Source: Flavobacterium rhamnosiphilum
Lineage (GTDB): Bacteria; Bacteroidota; Bacteroidia; Flavobacteriales; Flavobacteriaceae
Length of the DNA: 64,000 nucleotides
Reading direction: 5' to 3'
NCBI RefSeq assembly: GCF_004349195.1
Contig: NZ_SMLG01000008.1
Location: 1 to 64,000 of the forward strand
Made by a program: the position numbers and the translations under genes. Below, one piece after another: positions 43,366-52,813 of this stretch (position 1 is the stretch's first letter; the number at the start of each line of letters is the position of its first letter). A model generated the notes under the pieces. The model did not search any database, had not been told where the DNA came from, and worked only from the letters and a program-made list of their open reading frames with translations.

Positions 43366-44388
43366 ATGGCAGAAGAAACAAATGAGGTAACGATTATTGA
43401 AACCGATTTACTCAATGAGTTATCACAATTGGTGGAGCAAAGCCAGCAACAAGTTATTGTTCAAAACAACAGTGTTTTAACGTTGCTTTTTTGGCAAATT
43501 GGTTTTCGCATCAATGAAACAGTACTCCAAAACAAACGTGCTGAATACGGAAAACAAATTGTGCCGACACTGTCGGCACAATTGGAAAACAAATACGGAA
43601 GAAACTTTACTGAAAAAAATGTGAGACGAATGCTTCGTTTTGCAGAACAATTTATAGACAAGCAAATTGTCGTAACACTGTCACGACAATTGAGTTGGTC
43701 ACACTTCATAGAATTATTACCCATAAAAAACCCGGAAGCCAAATTGTTCTATGCACACCAGGTGAGTAATCAGTTAATGAGCGTTAGGGATTTGCGAAAA
43801 CAAATTGCAACCAAAACTTTTGAACGTGCCGCAATAGCAAACGTTCAAACAAATCCATCGGAACATAAGCTACAATACACCTTCAAAGACCCTTATTTAT
43901 TAGATTTCCTTAATCTAGGAAATGCCTATTTAGAAAAAGATTTGGAACAGGCAATATTATACGAATTAGAAAAATTCATTCTCGAACTCGGCAAAGGCTT
44001 TACGTTTGTGGAACGCCAAAAACGGATGATTATAGATGGCGAAGATTTCAATTTAGATTTGCTTTTTTACCATCGAAAACTGAAAAGATTAGTGGCCATA
44101 GAACTAAAATTGGGTAAATTCCAAGCCAAACATAAAGGCCAAATGGAATTATACCTCAAATGGCTGGACAAATACGAAAAGCAAGAAGGCGAAAACACTC
44201 CAATAGGCTTAATCCTTTGTGCCGAAAGCAGCAGGGAACAAATAGAGTTACTCGAAATGCACAAAGACGGAATAATGGTGGCCGAATATTGGACAGATTT
44301 ACCACCAAAAAAGCAGTTTGAAGAAAAAATACACTTGCTTTTAACCGAAGCTAGAGAAAGAATAGAGAGAAAAAAACTGTTAAAGTAA
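43366..44388 (+). CDS. DUF1016/YhcG-family PD-(D/E)XK nuclease
   Basis: A 340-residue protein with two domains. The N-terminal DUF1016_N part has the pattern GKQIVPTLSAQLENKYGRNF and LSWSHFIELLPI. The C-terminal PD-(D/E)XK nuclease has the aspartate in FNLDLLFYHRKL and the ExK in AIELKLGKF. This family is often found in defence islands and near restriction genes; its role is not settled. Two palindromes lie inside the coding sequence. It stands upstream of the type I R-M operon. Confidence 0.9.
   Translation: MAEETNEVTIIETDLLNELSQLVEQSQQQVIVQNNSVLTLLFWQIGFRINETVLQNKRAEYGKQIVPTLSAQLENKYGRNFTEKNVRRMLRFAEQFIDKQIVVTLSRQLSWSHFIELLPIKNPEAKLFYAHQVSNQLMSVRDLRKQIATKTFERAAIANVQTNPSEHKLQYTFKDPYLLDFLNLGNAYLEKDLEQAILYELEKFILELGKGFTFVERQKRMIIDGEDFNLDLLFYHRKLKRLVAIELKLGKFQAKHKGQMELYLKWLDKYEKQEGENTPIGLILCAESSREQIELLEMHKDGIMVAEYWTDLPPKKQFEEKIHLLLTEARERIERKKLLK
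43557..43692. repeat. Two related palindromes inside the DUF1016 gene
   Basis: A perfect 27 bp palindrome at 43557-43583 (13 bp arms, AATTGTGCCGACA, centre C) and an imperfect one at 43665-43691 (arms beginning AATTGTCGT) share the centre ACACTGT. They encode KQIVPTLSAQL and KQIVVTLSRQL, so the same peptide pattern appears twice. Confidence 0.7.
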
Positions 44389-44513
44389 ATTAATTCTGGT
44401 TGAAGGAAACTATTCGACTAATTTAACTAGTTGGTACAAAAGGTTCAATTAAATAATCACACTAGAAATAGAATATAGTTTAAAAATAAGTAAAGATTAT
44501 TTAACCTTTATGT

Positions 44514-44521
44514 TACATTTG
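44514..44521 (+). promoter_or_regulatory. Candidate -7 element of the type I R-M operon
   Basis: TACATTTG fits TAnnTTTG and lies 59 bases before the hsdM ATG. No -33 partner was found. Confidence 0.35.
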
Positions 44522-44580
44522 CTAAAAAGAATTTAAATATATAAAATGCTGATAATCAGTGTTTTGTAAATAAACAAAAT

Positions 44581-46150
44581 ATGTCAGAAGAACAAAAGCG
44601 ACTTTTAGAAGCCCAACTTTGGGGAATTGCAAATCTTTTAAGAAATAAAATTAGTCCAGATGACTATCGGGATTATATTCTAGGTTTTATCTTTTTCAAA
44701 TATCTTATCGGAGAAACAAAATTTATATGCGAACCAACTTCTAGTAGGAGAAGAAATCACTGAATTTACTAAAGTAACTGATAAAGAAACTCTAGCGGCT
44801 ATTAAAGAAGAATCACTATTAAAACTTGGATATTTTCTTGAACCTTCTCAATTATTTTCTGTTATTACTGCTAAGGGTAATGCAAATACTGAAACGGACA
44901 GTAATTATATTTTAGAAGACTTACAATCAGTACTTAATCATATTGAATTAAGTACAATGGGTACAGAATCTGAAGAGGATTTTAATGCCCTATTTGAAGA
45001 TTTAGATTTAAATTCAACCAAAATTGGACGTTCAGTAAGTGCTCGAAACGAAATAATTGTTCAAATATTAAACTATTTGGATAAAATTGATTTCAAATTA
45101 GAGGAAATTGATGCCGATGTGTTGGGTGACGCTTATGAATTTTTGATTGGTAAATTTGCGGCAGGAGCTGGTAAATCGGCCGGTGAATTTTATACACCAC
45201 AACAAGTTTCAAAAATACTTTCAAAAATTGTTACTACCGGTAAAACAAAGATAAAATCTGCTTATGATCCAACATGTGGCTCCGGTTCGTTATTGCTTCG
45301 AATCACAAAGGAAGCCGAAGTAAGCGAATTTTATGGTCAAGAATTAAACCGTACCACATTCAATTTAGCGAGAATGAATATGTTGTTGCACAACGTACAT
45401 TTCAGAGAGTTTAATATCAAACAGGAGGATACTTTAGAGCACCCACAACACTTAGACAAAAGATTTGAGGCTATCGTCGCAAATCCGCCATTTTCGGCAC
45501 ATTGGAGAAGTGATGCTAATCCATTGAACAGTACTGACGAACGTTTTAGTCAATTTGGTAGAATTGCCCCTAGAACAAAAGCAGATTATGCTTTTTTACA
45601 ACACATGTTATACCAGTTGGCAGACAATGGTATCTTAGCTAGTGTTTTTCCTCACGGTGTATTATTTCGTGGAGCTGCCGAGGGTGAAATTAGAAAATAT
45701 CTGATTAAAGAACTAAATGTTTTAGATGCAGTAATCGGCTTGCCAGCAAATATATTTTATGGCACTTCAATACCTACATGCATTCTGGTACTCAAAAAAT
45801 GTCGTCAAGCTAATGATAATGTAATATTTATTGATGCTAGTGGAGAAGGAAACTTTAAAAAAGAAGGCAATCAAAACATTTTGGAAGATAAAGATGTGGA
45901 AAGAATTGTAAACGCATACAGAAACAGAGAGGAACAAGAGCGTTACAGCCATATAGCAACTTTAGCCGAAATAACAGAGAATGATTATAATCTTAACATT
46001 CCTCGTTATATAGATAGATTTGTTGAAGAGAACACAATTAGTTTAGAGGAAGTTACAACTGCTATAAAGCAAACAAGAAATGAATTGGCTGGAGTTTATG
46101 AAGACATTGCTAATTATTGTCATGAGTTAAATATTCCAACACCTTTCTAA
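44581..46150 (+). pseudogene. hsdM: Type I R-M methyltransferase subunit, frameshifted
   Basis: The start (60 residues, 44581-44763) and the rest (from about 44708 to 46150) are in different frames. Removing one base near 44707 joins them to about 522 residues, the normal HsdM length, with FFKYL leading into SEKQNLYANQ. The SAM motif is AYDPTCGSGSLLLRI and the catalytic motif VANPPFSAHW. HsdM modifies adenines with HsdS and is needed for restriction. The shift is not in a homopolymer. It may be a real mutation, a switch or a sequencing error. Confidence 0.85.
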
Positions 46151-46153
46151 ATT

Positions 46154-47314
46154 ATGACAAACGAAACTGTAGTTCCTCAATTGAGATTTCCGGAGTATAA
46201 TAATGAATGGTGTACTAAAAGTATTTCCGAAGTATTAAAAATTGGAAGTGGTTCCGATTACAAGCATTTAAGTCAAGGAAATGTTCCTGTTTTTGGAACT
46301 GGAGGAATAATGACTTATGTTAATGATTTTTTATATGATGGAGAAACTGTGTGTATTGGAAGGAAAGGGACAATAGATAAACCAGTATATTTTAATGGTA
46401 AAATTTGGACTGTAGACACTTTGTTTTATACTCATTCATTTAATGGATTAATTCCTAAATTCGCTTACTGTCTTTTCCAGAAGATTAATTGGAAAAGGTA
46501 TAGTGAAGCCTCGGGTGTTCCTAGTCTTTCTAAGAACACTATTGAAAAGATAGAGATTGTTTTACCGTCTCTACCTGAACAAGAAAAAATTGCATCATTT
46601 TTATTCTCCATTGACAAACAAATACACCTTTTAGAAAAAGAAAAAGCACTATTAGAAAAATTTAAGAAAGGTGTTTTTCAAAAAATATTCAATCAGGAAA
46701 TCAGATTTAAAGATGATAATGGAAATGATTTTCCAGCTTGGGAAGAGAAAAAATTAGGTGATATTGGAGTCAATTATAATGGGCTTACAGGGAAATCAAA
46801 AGAAGATTTTGGAAGCGGTAAACCTTACGTTCAGTATAAACAAATTTTTGATCAATCTAAAATTGATGTTTTGAAGTTTCAATATGTTAATGTTCTTGAA
46901 AATGAAAATCAAAATACGGTAGAATATGGGGATATTCTATTTACTACATCATCTGAAACACCAAATGAAATAGGAACATCATCAGTTATGCTTGACAAAA
47001 TTGAAGATTTATATTTAAACAGTTTTGGTTTTAGACCTAATTCATTAGAGGTTTTAGTTCCAGAATTTTCAAGGTTTTATTTTCAGAGTCATAAAATAAG
47101 AACTGAAATAATTAAACTGGCTCAAGGAAGTATTAGATATAATTTATCCAAAACAGAATTTTTGAAATTAAGTATTAGTTTACCTTCTAAAGATGAACAA
47201 TCAAAAATTGGTAAATACCTAAGTCAAATTGAAACAACCATTGATAAAAAAGTAATAGAAATAGAAAACACTTATTTATTCAAAAAAAGTCTACTTCAAA
47301 AAATGTTTGTTTAA
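46154..47314 (+). CDS. hsdS: Type I R-M specificity subunit
   Basis: A 386-residue HsdS with two target-recognition domains. The first starts NNEWCTKSISEVLKIGSG; the first conserved coiled coil is LPEQEKIASFLFSIDKQI; the second domain starts FPAWEEKKLGDIGVNYNG and ends with LPSKDEQSKIGKYLSQIET. It sets the DNA sequence recognised by both methylation and cleavage. It begins three bases after hsdM and ends one base before the next gene. No inverted repeats or silent hsdS copies are seen. Confidence 0.94.
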   Translation: MTNETVVPQLRFPEYNNEWCTKSISEVLKIGSGSDYKHLSQGNVPVFGTGGIMTYVNDFLYDGETVCIGRKGTIDKPVYFNGKIWTVDTLFYTHSFNGLIPKFAYCLFQKINWKRYSEASGVPSLSKNTIEKIEIVLPSLPEQEKIASFLFSIDKQIHLLEKEKALLEKFKKGVFQKIFNQEIRFKDDNGNDFPAWEEKKLGDIGVNYNGLTGKSKEDFGSGKPYVQYKQIFDQSKIDVLKFQYVNVLENENQNTVEYGDILFTTSSETPNEIGTSSVMLDKIEDLYLNSFGFRPNSLEVLVPEFSRFYFQSHKIRTEIIKLAQGSIRYNLSKTEFLKLSISLPSKDEQSKIGKYLSQIETTIDKKVIEIENTYLFKKSLLQKMFV

Positions 47315-47315
47315 C

Positions 47316-48506
47316 ATGGAACTGACTAAACAAGCAATACAAAAACATAAGCAAGCCATTGATGGCTTAGATGGGTATATCATAATTGCTTCTGAAATTG
47401 AAGACAATGTAACTTTAAATCCTGACATTGCAATTGAAGCATGTAAATCACTAATTGAAGGTCTTTGTAAAAAAGCTCTTGAATTATTAAGTGATGAATA
47501 TAAAACAACAAAAAGTGTTCGTAAGAATTGTGACAATAATTTGCCCTTTTTAGTAAAGCAAGCATTTGAAAATATTTATCGAAATAAATTTGAAATTGAT
47601 ATTCACAATGCATTATATAAAATTATAAGAAGTAAAGTTAAAATTGATAAATTCATCAATACTAGTGCTGAAATTATTTTTGAAAATACAAAAGAAGCAA
47701 TACTAAAAATCTCAGTCATTAGGGATAATCGAGGAGATATATGTCATGGTAGAATCTATCCTAAGAAGGACGAAAGCGAGGTGCATTTAGCAAAATCAAT
47801 AGCTTCGATAACGGATGGTATTTGTTCATTTATGATAAATGAATTTTCTTCACAATATATTGTTTTTGAAGTTTCTAATAAAAAATTAATTTATGATGAC
47901 CTTATTAGTTTTAATGAGTGGTTAGATAATAAACATAATGTTTTATCAGTCAAAATCGATTTTAGTAATCTACTATATAAAAATGCATATGATAAGTATG
48001 AAGAATATTATTACTCAGAAGAATATTTAGAAATTTTAGAAAATGAAATAGAAGAAGTTGTAACTGAAGAAAAAATAATTGAAAGCATTACTGAGTCATC
48101 AAAGAATGAAGTCATTCCCGAAATTGGTCTTTCAGAACAAATTCTTAAAGCACAACAAGAGATTCCTCAACTAACCGAAGAGCAGTCTAAAAAATTATAC
48201 GAGGTGACTTTTGGTAGAAAAGAAGAAGTCAAACCAATAGTTCAATTAATAAATACGTTTGATGAGAAAACGTTTTGGACAGAAAAAAGAATTCAAGATT
48301 TAAATCAATTTGCAGATGTTAATTCATTTTATGTAGTTGGTTTGAAAAAAATCATCGAAGATTATATTGCTTTTAATGATGAACCTTTAAGAGATAATAT
48401 AGGCAAAATTATGAAACATCCGCCATCATTAGCGGATAGGAGAACTGCTTTATTAGTTATGCTTGAAATAGTTATGGATTTCGCTAATGAATTAAAAGAA
48501 AAGTAA
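47316..48506 (+). CDS. Abi/HEPN-type protein embedded in the R-M operon
   Basis: A 396-residue protein between hsdS and hsdR. The N-terminal 180 residues resemble the abortive-infection C-terminal (Abi_C, HEPN-like) domain: EACKSLIEGLCKKALELL and IRDNRGDICHGRIYP with an RX4H motif (Arg139, His144). The middle is acidic and coiled. The last 60 residues (IIEDYIAFNDEPLRDNIG, then MKHPPSLADRR) resemble the end of HsdR. The ATG at 47316 is preferred to a TTG at 47307. The stop overlaps the hsdR start by one base. An RNase role is inferred. Confidence 0.8.
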   Translation: MELTKQAIQKHKQAIDGLDGYIIIASEIEDNVTLNPDIAIEACKSLIEGLCKKALELLSDEYKTTKSVRKNCDNNLPFLVKQAFENIYRNKFEIDIHNALYKIIRSKVKIDKFINTSAEIIFENTKEAILKISVIRDNRGDICHGRIYPKKDESEVHLAKSIASITDGICSFMINEFSSQYIVFEVSNKKLIYDDLISFNEWLDNKHNVLSVKIDFSNLLYKNAYDKYEEYYYSEEYLEILENEIEEVVTEEKIIESITESSKNEVIPEIGLSEQILKAQQEIPQLTEEQSKKLYEVTFGRKEEVKPIVQLINTFDEKTFWTEKRIQDLNQFADVNSFYVVGLKKIIEDYIAFNDEPLRDNIGKIMKHPPSLADRRTALLVMLEIVMDFANELKEK

Positions 48507-51355
48507 TGACAGCACAACCAGAACAAATATTAGAAAAAAATCTAATTGCTCAGTTAACACGTTTGGGTTATAAAACAGTTGTTATTAAAGACGAAAAGGA
48601 ACTTTTAGAAAATCTAAAAACACAATTAGAAAAGCATAACAAAGTAGCTATTAGTCAACAAGAGTTCAAGCAAATACTAAACCATATCAATAAAGGGAAT
48701 GTATTTGAAAGAGCCAAGATTCTTCGTGACCGAGTTCCTTACACTAACGATTTAGGAGAAAATAAAACCATTGAGTTAATTAATCAAATCCATTGGTGTC
48801 AAAATGAATTTCAAGTTGCACAGCAAATTGAAATGGAAGGCACTTATAAAAATCGATATGATGTTACTATTTTAATCAATGGTTTGCCATTAATCCAAAT
48901 CGAGCTGAAACGAAGAGGTTTAGAATTAAAAGAAGCCTTTAATCAAACCAACAGATACGAACGCCACTCTTATGGTGCCGGAAATGGTTTGTTTCAATTC
49001 ATTCAATTATTTGTAATCAGTAATGGAGTAAACACAAAATATTACGCAAACAATGCTTTAAAGTCCCGAACTTTCAAACAAACTTTTTATTGGTCGGATG
49101 ATAAAAACAAGCTCATTACTCAATTAGCAGATTTTACTAATATTTTCCTAGAGCCTTGTCACGTTTCAAAAATGATTACAAAATACATTGTACTCAATGA
49201 AACCGTAAAGGCATTAATGATTTTAAGACCGTATCAATTTTATGCTACAGAAGCCATTATTGAAAAGGTAAAAACAACAACCAAGTTTGGATATATTTGG
49301 CATACTACGGGTTCAGGTAAAACATTAACTTCATTCAAAACGGCGCAAATACTTACCAACCTACCCAATGTACATAAAGTGGTTTTTGTCGTGGACAGAA
49401 AAGATTTAGACTACCAGACTACAAAAGAATTTAATGGTTTCAGTAAGGGAAGTATTGACGGAACTAACAATACTGAGGCACTAGTAAAACAATTAGCCGG
49501 TGATAATAAACTTATAGTGACCACCATACAAAAACTGAATACTGCTATTTCTAAAGCAAAGTATTTAGGAAAAATGGACAAGATAAAAAACGAAAGAGTT
49601 GTTTTTATTTTTGATGAATGTCACAGAAGTCAATTTGGAAAAACGCACGATACCATAAAAAAATTCTTTTCCAATTGTCAGATGTTTGGTTTTACAGGAA
49701 CGCCAATTTTTGATAAAAATGCAGGCTCAAACGAATTTGGAAAACGAACAACCGAAATGTTGTTTGGCGAAATGTTACACAAATATGTCATTACAGATGC
49801 CATTAGAGACGAAAACGTACTTAAATTTTCTATAGAATACATACGAACATTCAAACGCAAAGAGGATATTGTTGATATAAATGTAGAAGCAATAGACGAA
49901 GTTGAAGTAATGAATGCACCAATTCGACTGAACAATATTGCAGATTATATTGTTACAAATCACAACCGTAAAACACATCAAAAAGAGTTTACGGCTATTT
50001 TTTGCGTTTCTAGTGTTGCTTCATTAGTAGAATATTACAAACTGTTTCAACAAAAAAAAGAAGCAGGATTGCACAACCTTAAAATAGCGACAATTTTTTC
50101 ATATCAAACCAATGAAGAAGATTTAGATGCGGTTGGTACTTTTGAAGAAGAAGATTTGATAATAGCTGCCGAACCAAGAGAAGAATATGGCACCAATCAT
50201 TCTAGAGATAATTTAGAAACATTTATTGGACATTATAATCAAATGTTTAGCACCAATTTTACAACAAAGGACACACAATCTTTTTATAATTACTATAATG
50301 ATATTGCAAAACGTGTTAAACAAAAAGAAGTAGATATTTTGTTGGTAGTCAATATGTTTTTAACTGGTTTTGATAGTAAATCACTCAATACCTTGTATGT
50401 AGATAAAAACTTAAAATACCACGGTTTAATTCAAGCATTTTCAAGAACTAACAGAATTTTAAACGAAATCAAATCGCAAGGAAATATTGTTTGTTTTAGA
50501 AACTTAAAACAAGATACTGACGATGCTATTGAACTGTTTTCGAGATTAGAACATAAAAATGAAATTATATTACAACCGTATGAAGATTATGTAACAAAAT
50601 TCAACAGCTCATTTATTACACTAATACAAATAACGCCAACAGTAAATAGCGTTAATAATCTGAAAAGTGAAGAAGATGAAGTAGAATTTATCAAAACATT
50701 TCGGGAGTTAATGCGATTAAGAAATGTTTTAAGCACTTTTACGGAATTTAATTTTGATGATTTGTCAATGACAGAACAACAATTTGAAGATTACAAAAGC
50801 AAGTATTTAGATTTGTATGATAAAACCAAAGGATTTAATCAAATACAAAAAACATCCATTCTGGACGATATTGATTTTGAATTAGAATTGATACATCGTG
50901 ATGAAATTAATGTTACCTACATACTGAAATTGCTAGCAAAATTAAATAACAGCACTTCCGAAGAAATTGAAAAGCAGAAAAAAGCAATCATCGATTTAAT
51001 TTCTGGCGATGTAGAATTAAGAAGTAAACGGGAATTAATTGAAAAATTTATCGAACAAAATTTACCCGTAATTCAAGAAAATGATGATATTCCTGATGAA
51101 TTCAACAAATTCTGGGAGTTAGAAAAAGAAATAGCATTAAATAAAATAACGCTCGAAGAAAATCTAGATGCCAAAAAATTAGAAGAAATAATCGGAAAAT
51201 ATATGTTTACCGAAAAGAAACCTTTGCGAGATGATGTGGTTGGTATGATGAAAACTAAACCAGGATTAAAAGAAAGGGGCATTACAGCTGAAAGAATAAC
51301 TGATAAAATTTACAATTTTGTCAATACTTTTATAAGTGGAATAACTGGTTTTTAG
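48506..51355 (+). CDS. hsdR: Type I R-M restriction subunit
   Basis: A 949-residue HsdR. The PD-(D/E)XK nuclease has YDVTILI and IQIELKRRG (about residues 115-133). The translocase has Walker A HTTGSGKTLTSF, DEAD-like FIFDECHRSQFG, FTGTPIF and the helicase end LIQAFSRTNR. The C-terminal helical domain (EEIIGKYMFTEKKPLRDDVV) docks HsdR onto the methyltransferase. It starts with a one-base overlap to the Abi/HEPN-type gene, so translation is coupled. The subunit looks intact, although hsdM is frameshifted. Confidence 0.95.
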   Translation: MTAQPEQILEKNLIAQLTRLGYKTVVIKDEKELLENLKTQLEKHNKVAISQQEFKQILNHINKGNVFERAKILRDRVPYTNDLGENKTIELINQIHWCQNEFQVAQQIEMEGTYKNRYDVTILINGLPLIQIELKRRGLELKEAFNQTNRYERHSYGAGNGLFQFIQLFVISNGVNTKYYANNALKSRTFKQTFYWSDDKNKLITQLADFTNIFLEPCHVSKMITKYIVLNETVKALMILRPYQFYATEAIIEKVKTTTKFGYIWHTTGSGKTLTSFKTAQILTNLPNVHKVVFVVDRKDLDYQTTKEFNGFSKGSIDGTNNTEALVKQLAGDNKLIVTTIQKLNTAISKAKYLGKMDKIKNERVVFIFDECHRSQFGKTHDTIKKFFSNCQMFGFTGTPIFDKNAGSNEFGKRTTEMLFGEMLHKYVITDAIRDENVLKFSIEYIRTFKRKEDIVDINVEAIDEVEVMNAPIRLNNIADYIVTNHNRKTHQKEFTAIFCVSSVASLVEYYKLFQQKKEAGLHNLKIATIFSYQTNEEDLDAVGTFEEEDLIIAAEPREEYGTNHSRDNLETFIGHYNQMFSTNFTTKDTQSFYNYYNDIAKRVKQKEVDILLVVNMFLTGFDSKSLNTLYVDKNLKYHGLIQAFSRTNRILNEIKSQGNIVCFRNLKQDTDDAIELFSRLEHKNEIILQPYEDYVTKFNSSFITLIQITPTVNSVNNLKSEEDEVEFIKTFRELMRLRNVLSTFTEFNFDDLSMTEQQFEDYKSKYLDLYDKTKGFNQIQKTSILDDIDFELELIHRDEINVTYILKLLAKLNNSTSEEIEKQKKAIIDLISGDVELRSKRELIEKFIEQNLPVIQENDDIPDEFNKFWELEKEIALNKITLEENLDAKKLEEIIGKYMFTEKKPLRDDVVGMMKTKPGLKERGITAERITDKIYNFVNTFISGITGF

Positions 51356-51444
51356 TTTTTGTAAAAATCCAAATTAGGTATTTACAATAGGAGAATATAT
51401 TTATGTTACCGACTTAAAGCATTTGAATTTAATATAAAATTATA

Positions 51445-51877
51445 ATGATGAGTACAATAATTGCAATATGGAATTCAGGAGGAAAAGGAAAATCTTCTAC
51501 TATCTTAAATCTAGCTAACTTGTTAATGTCAAGTTATACAACACACAAAGTTATATATTGCTCTAAGAATGCCAGTACACTTACAATTGATTTTAGAAAT
51601 TAGTGGAAAAGTGATTGCTTTAGAAAGTCAGGGGGATCCAAAAACAAACCTAGTACAAAGGCTTGATGATATTGTTGTGAAATACAAACCAGATTTGATA
51701 ATTTGCTCAACAAGAACAAGAGGAGAAACAGTTCACGCAGTTGATAATACTGCTAATAAATACGGTTTCGATACAATTTGGACTTCAACATATCAAATTG
51801 CTCACAGTCAAAGCCTTGTCAATAGCATTAAATCGGAACATTTACTTGACTTAATTGTAAAATTAGGTTTAATATAA
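51445..51877 (+). pseudogene. ParA-like ATPase, frameshifted
   Basis: The first frame (from ATG 51445 or 51448) has the deviant Walker A of ParA proteins (WNSGGKGKSSTILNLANLL). A second frame continues at about 51569 with LILEISGKVIALESQGDP, KPDLIICSTRTRGET and the end VKLGLI. One extra base or two missing bases near 51555-51575 separates them; joined they give a protein of about 145 residues, short for ParA. Gene decay or a sequencing error is possible. Such genes often accompany mobile DNA. Confidence 0.65.
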
Positions 51878-51880
51878 ACA

Positions 51881-51988
51881 AATAACCTAACACAGGAAAA
51901 GCAGGAATGGGTAAAATGGGCAACTGATAAAGCTGATTGGCTTGATCTATTAATCAATAAACCAGATGACATACTGGATGCTAAATAA
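51881..51988 (+). other. Open fragment with conserved-looking peptide
   Basis: The frame reads NNLTQEKQEWVKWATDKADW and continues to DILDAK before TAA, with no start codon. It directly follows the ParA-like stop in the same frame. It looks like the end of a lost gene; the family is not recognised. Confidence 0.35.
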
Positions 51989-52090
51989 AGATACTGTCCA
52001 TTAAACAGCTTTTTTGTTATAAACAACAAGACAAACAAGCGGTCTCTCTCCAGTCACTCCCGTCTTGATTATTCATTATTTTAAAGCTTA

Positions 52091-52140
52091 CTTCTTCAAA
52101 TCCTGCAAAAAAATGGTTTGTAAACAAATTCGTAAGGACC
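52091..52140 (+). repeat. Module-boundary repeat, copy R1 (no hairpin)
   Basis: Matches the pattern CTTCTTCAAATCCTGCAAAA followed by ATGGTTYGTAAAC and TTCGTAAGGACC, shared with copies at 56443, 59356 and 60291. This copy lacks the terminator hairpin of the others and ends 10 bases before the 305 bp repeat copy A. Confidence 0.75.
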
Positions 52141-52150
52141 CCCTGCTATC

Positions 52151-52457
52151 CGAGGTGTTCGTTGCGTGGGCTAGGCAAAGTCTCCCGACTTTGACCTCGC
52201 GAGTAAAATAAGTTAGGTTTACTTCTTGGTATGCTTGGATTTTTTGATAACTTGATCTAATATCCGTGTTGCAAATGCTTGTTTTACTGCTATGAGTGAA
52301 AATTGGGACTCGTTGCAACTAGCACAAGGAGTTTGTTGTTTGTCCTTCCAACACTTTTAATTAAACTTAAGACAGTTTGTAAGCAAGTAGAGTTGTAAGG
52401 CTAAACTGAAAGGTTTTTATATATTTGGTTTGATTAATAAACTGAAAATAAGGAAAA
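52151..52457 (+). repeat. 305 bp direct repeat, copy A
   Basis: About 95% identical to 55561-55866 in the same orientation. It includes GAGGTGTTCGTTGCGTGGGC near the left end and ACTCGTTGCAAC near the middle. The copies flank two secreted-protein genes. The ORF on the minus strand inside it also occurs in copy B and is a result of the repeat, not evidence for a gene. The identity of the element is unknown. Confidence 0.85.
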
Positions 52458-52515
52458 AAAACCGATATCGCGGATTTTTAATCTGTGTCCACAAAGATTA
52501 GTAATTTCAATTTTA

Positions 52516-52554
52516 TAAAAAAGCTGCAGGAATTATTTTCTTGTAGCTTTTTTA
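52516..52554. terminator. Imperfect hairpin terminator
   Basis: AAAAAGCTGCAGGAA pairs imperfectly with TTCTTGTAGCTTTTT across an A/T loop. It lies in the gap between repeat A and the first secreted-protein gene, with no gene directly before it. The remainder of 52458-52813 holds only a CGGATT-type snippet near 52584 and A/T-rich DNA. Confidence 0.5.
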
Positions 52555-52813
52555 TTGTGTTAACTTTATGGCTTATTGTTACGGGCACGGATTACACCCG
52601 AGCGATAGCGAACTGACGAAGTAAATCCGCCTTTACTTTGTATTAGATAAAAATACTAAATTTATTCAATTCATTAATAAAAATCTAAATAGAAACATCA
52701 ACAACTTAAAAGCTAACATTGTCTAAATGCAATACGAGTTTATATTTTAATATATGCCATGTATTTTGTATTTATATTATGTTAATTTTGACAGAATTTT
52801 AAAGCTAAATCAC

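Noticed and set aside
46154-47314. Phase-variable hsdS by inversion
   Set aside because: No second hsdS, recombinase gene or inverted repeat was found near the operon.
52088-52318. Minus-strand ORF inside repeat copy A, with a similar ORF at 55519-55728
   Set aside because: The similarity comes from the 305 bp direct repeat. The ends differ outside the repeat, there is no ribosome site and no domain, so these are not supported genes.
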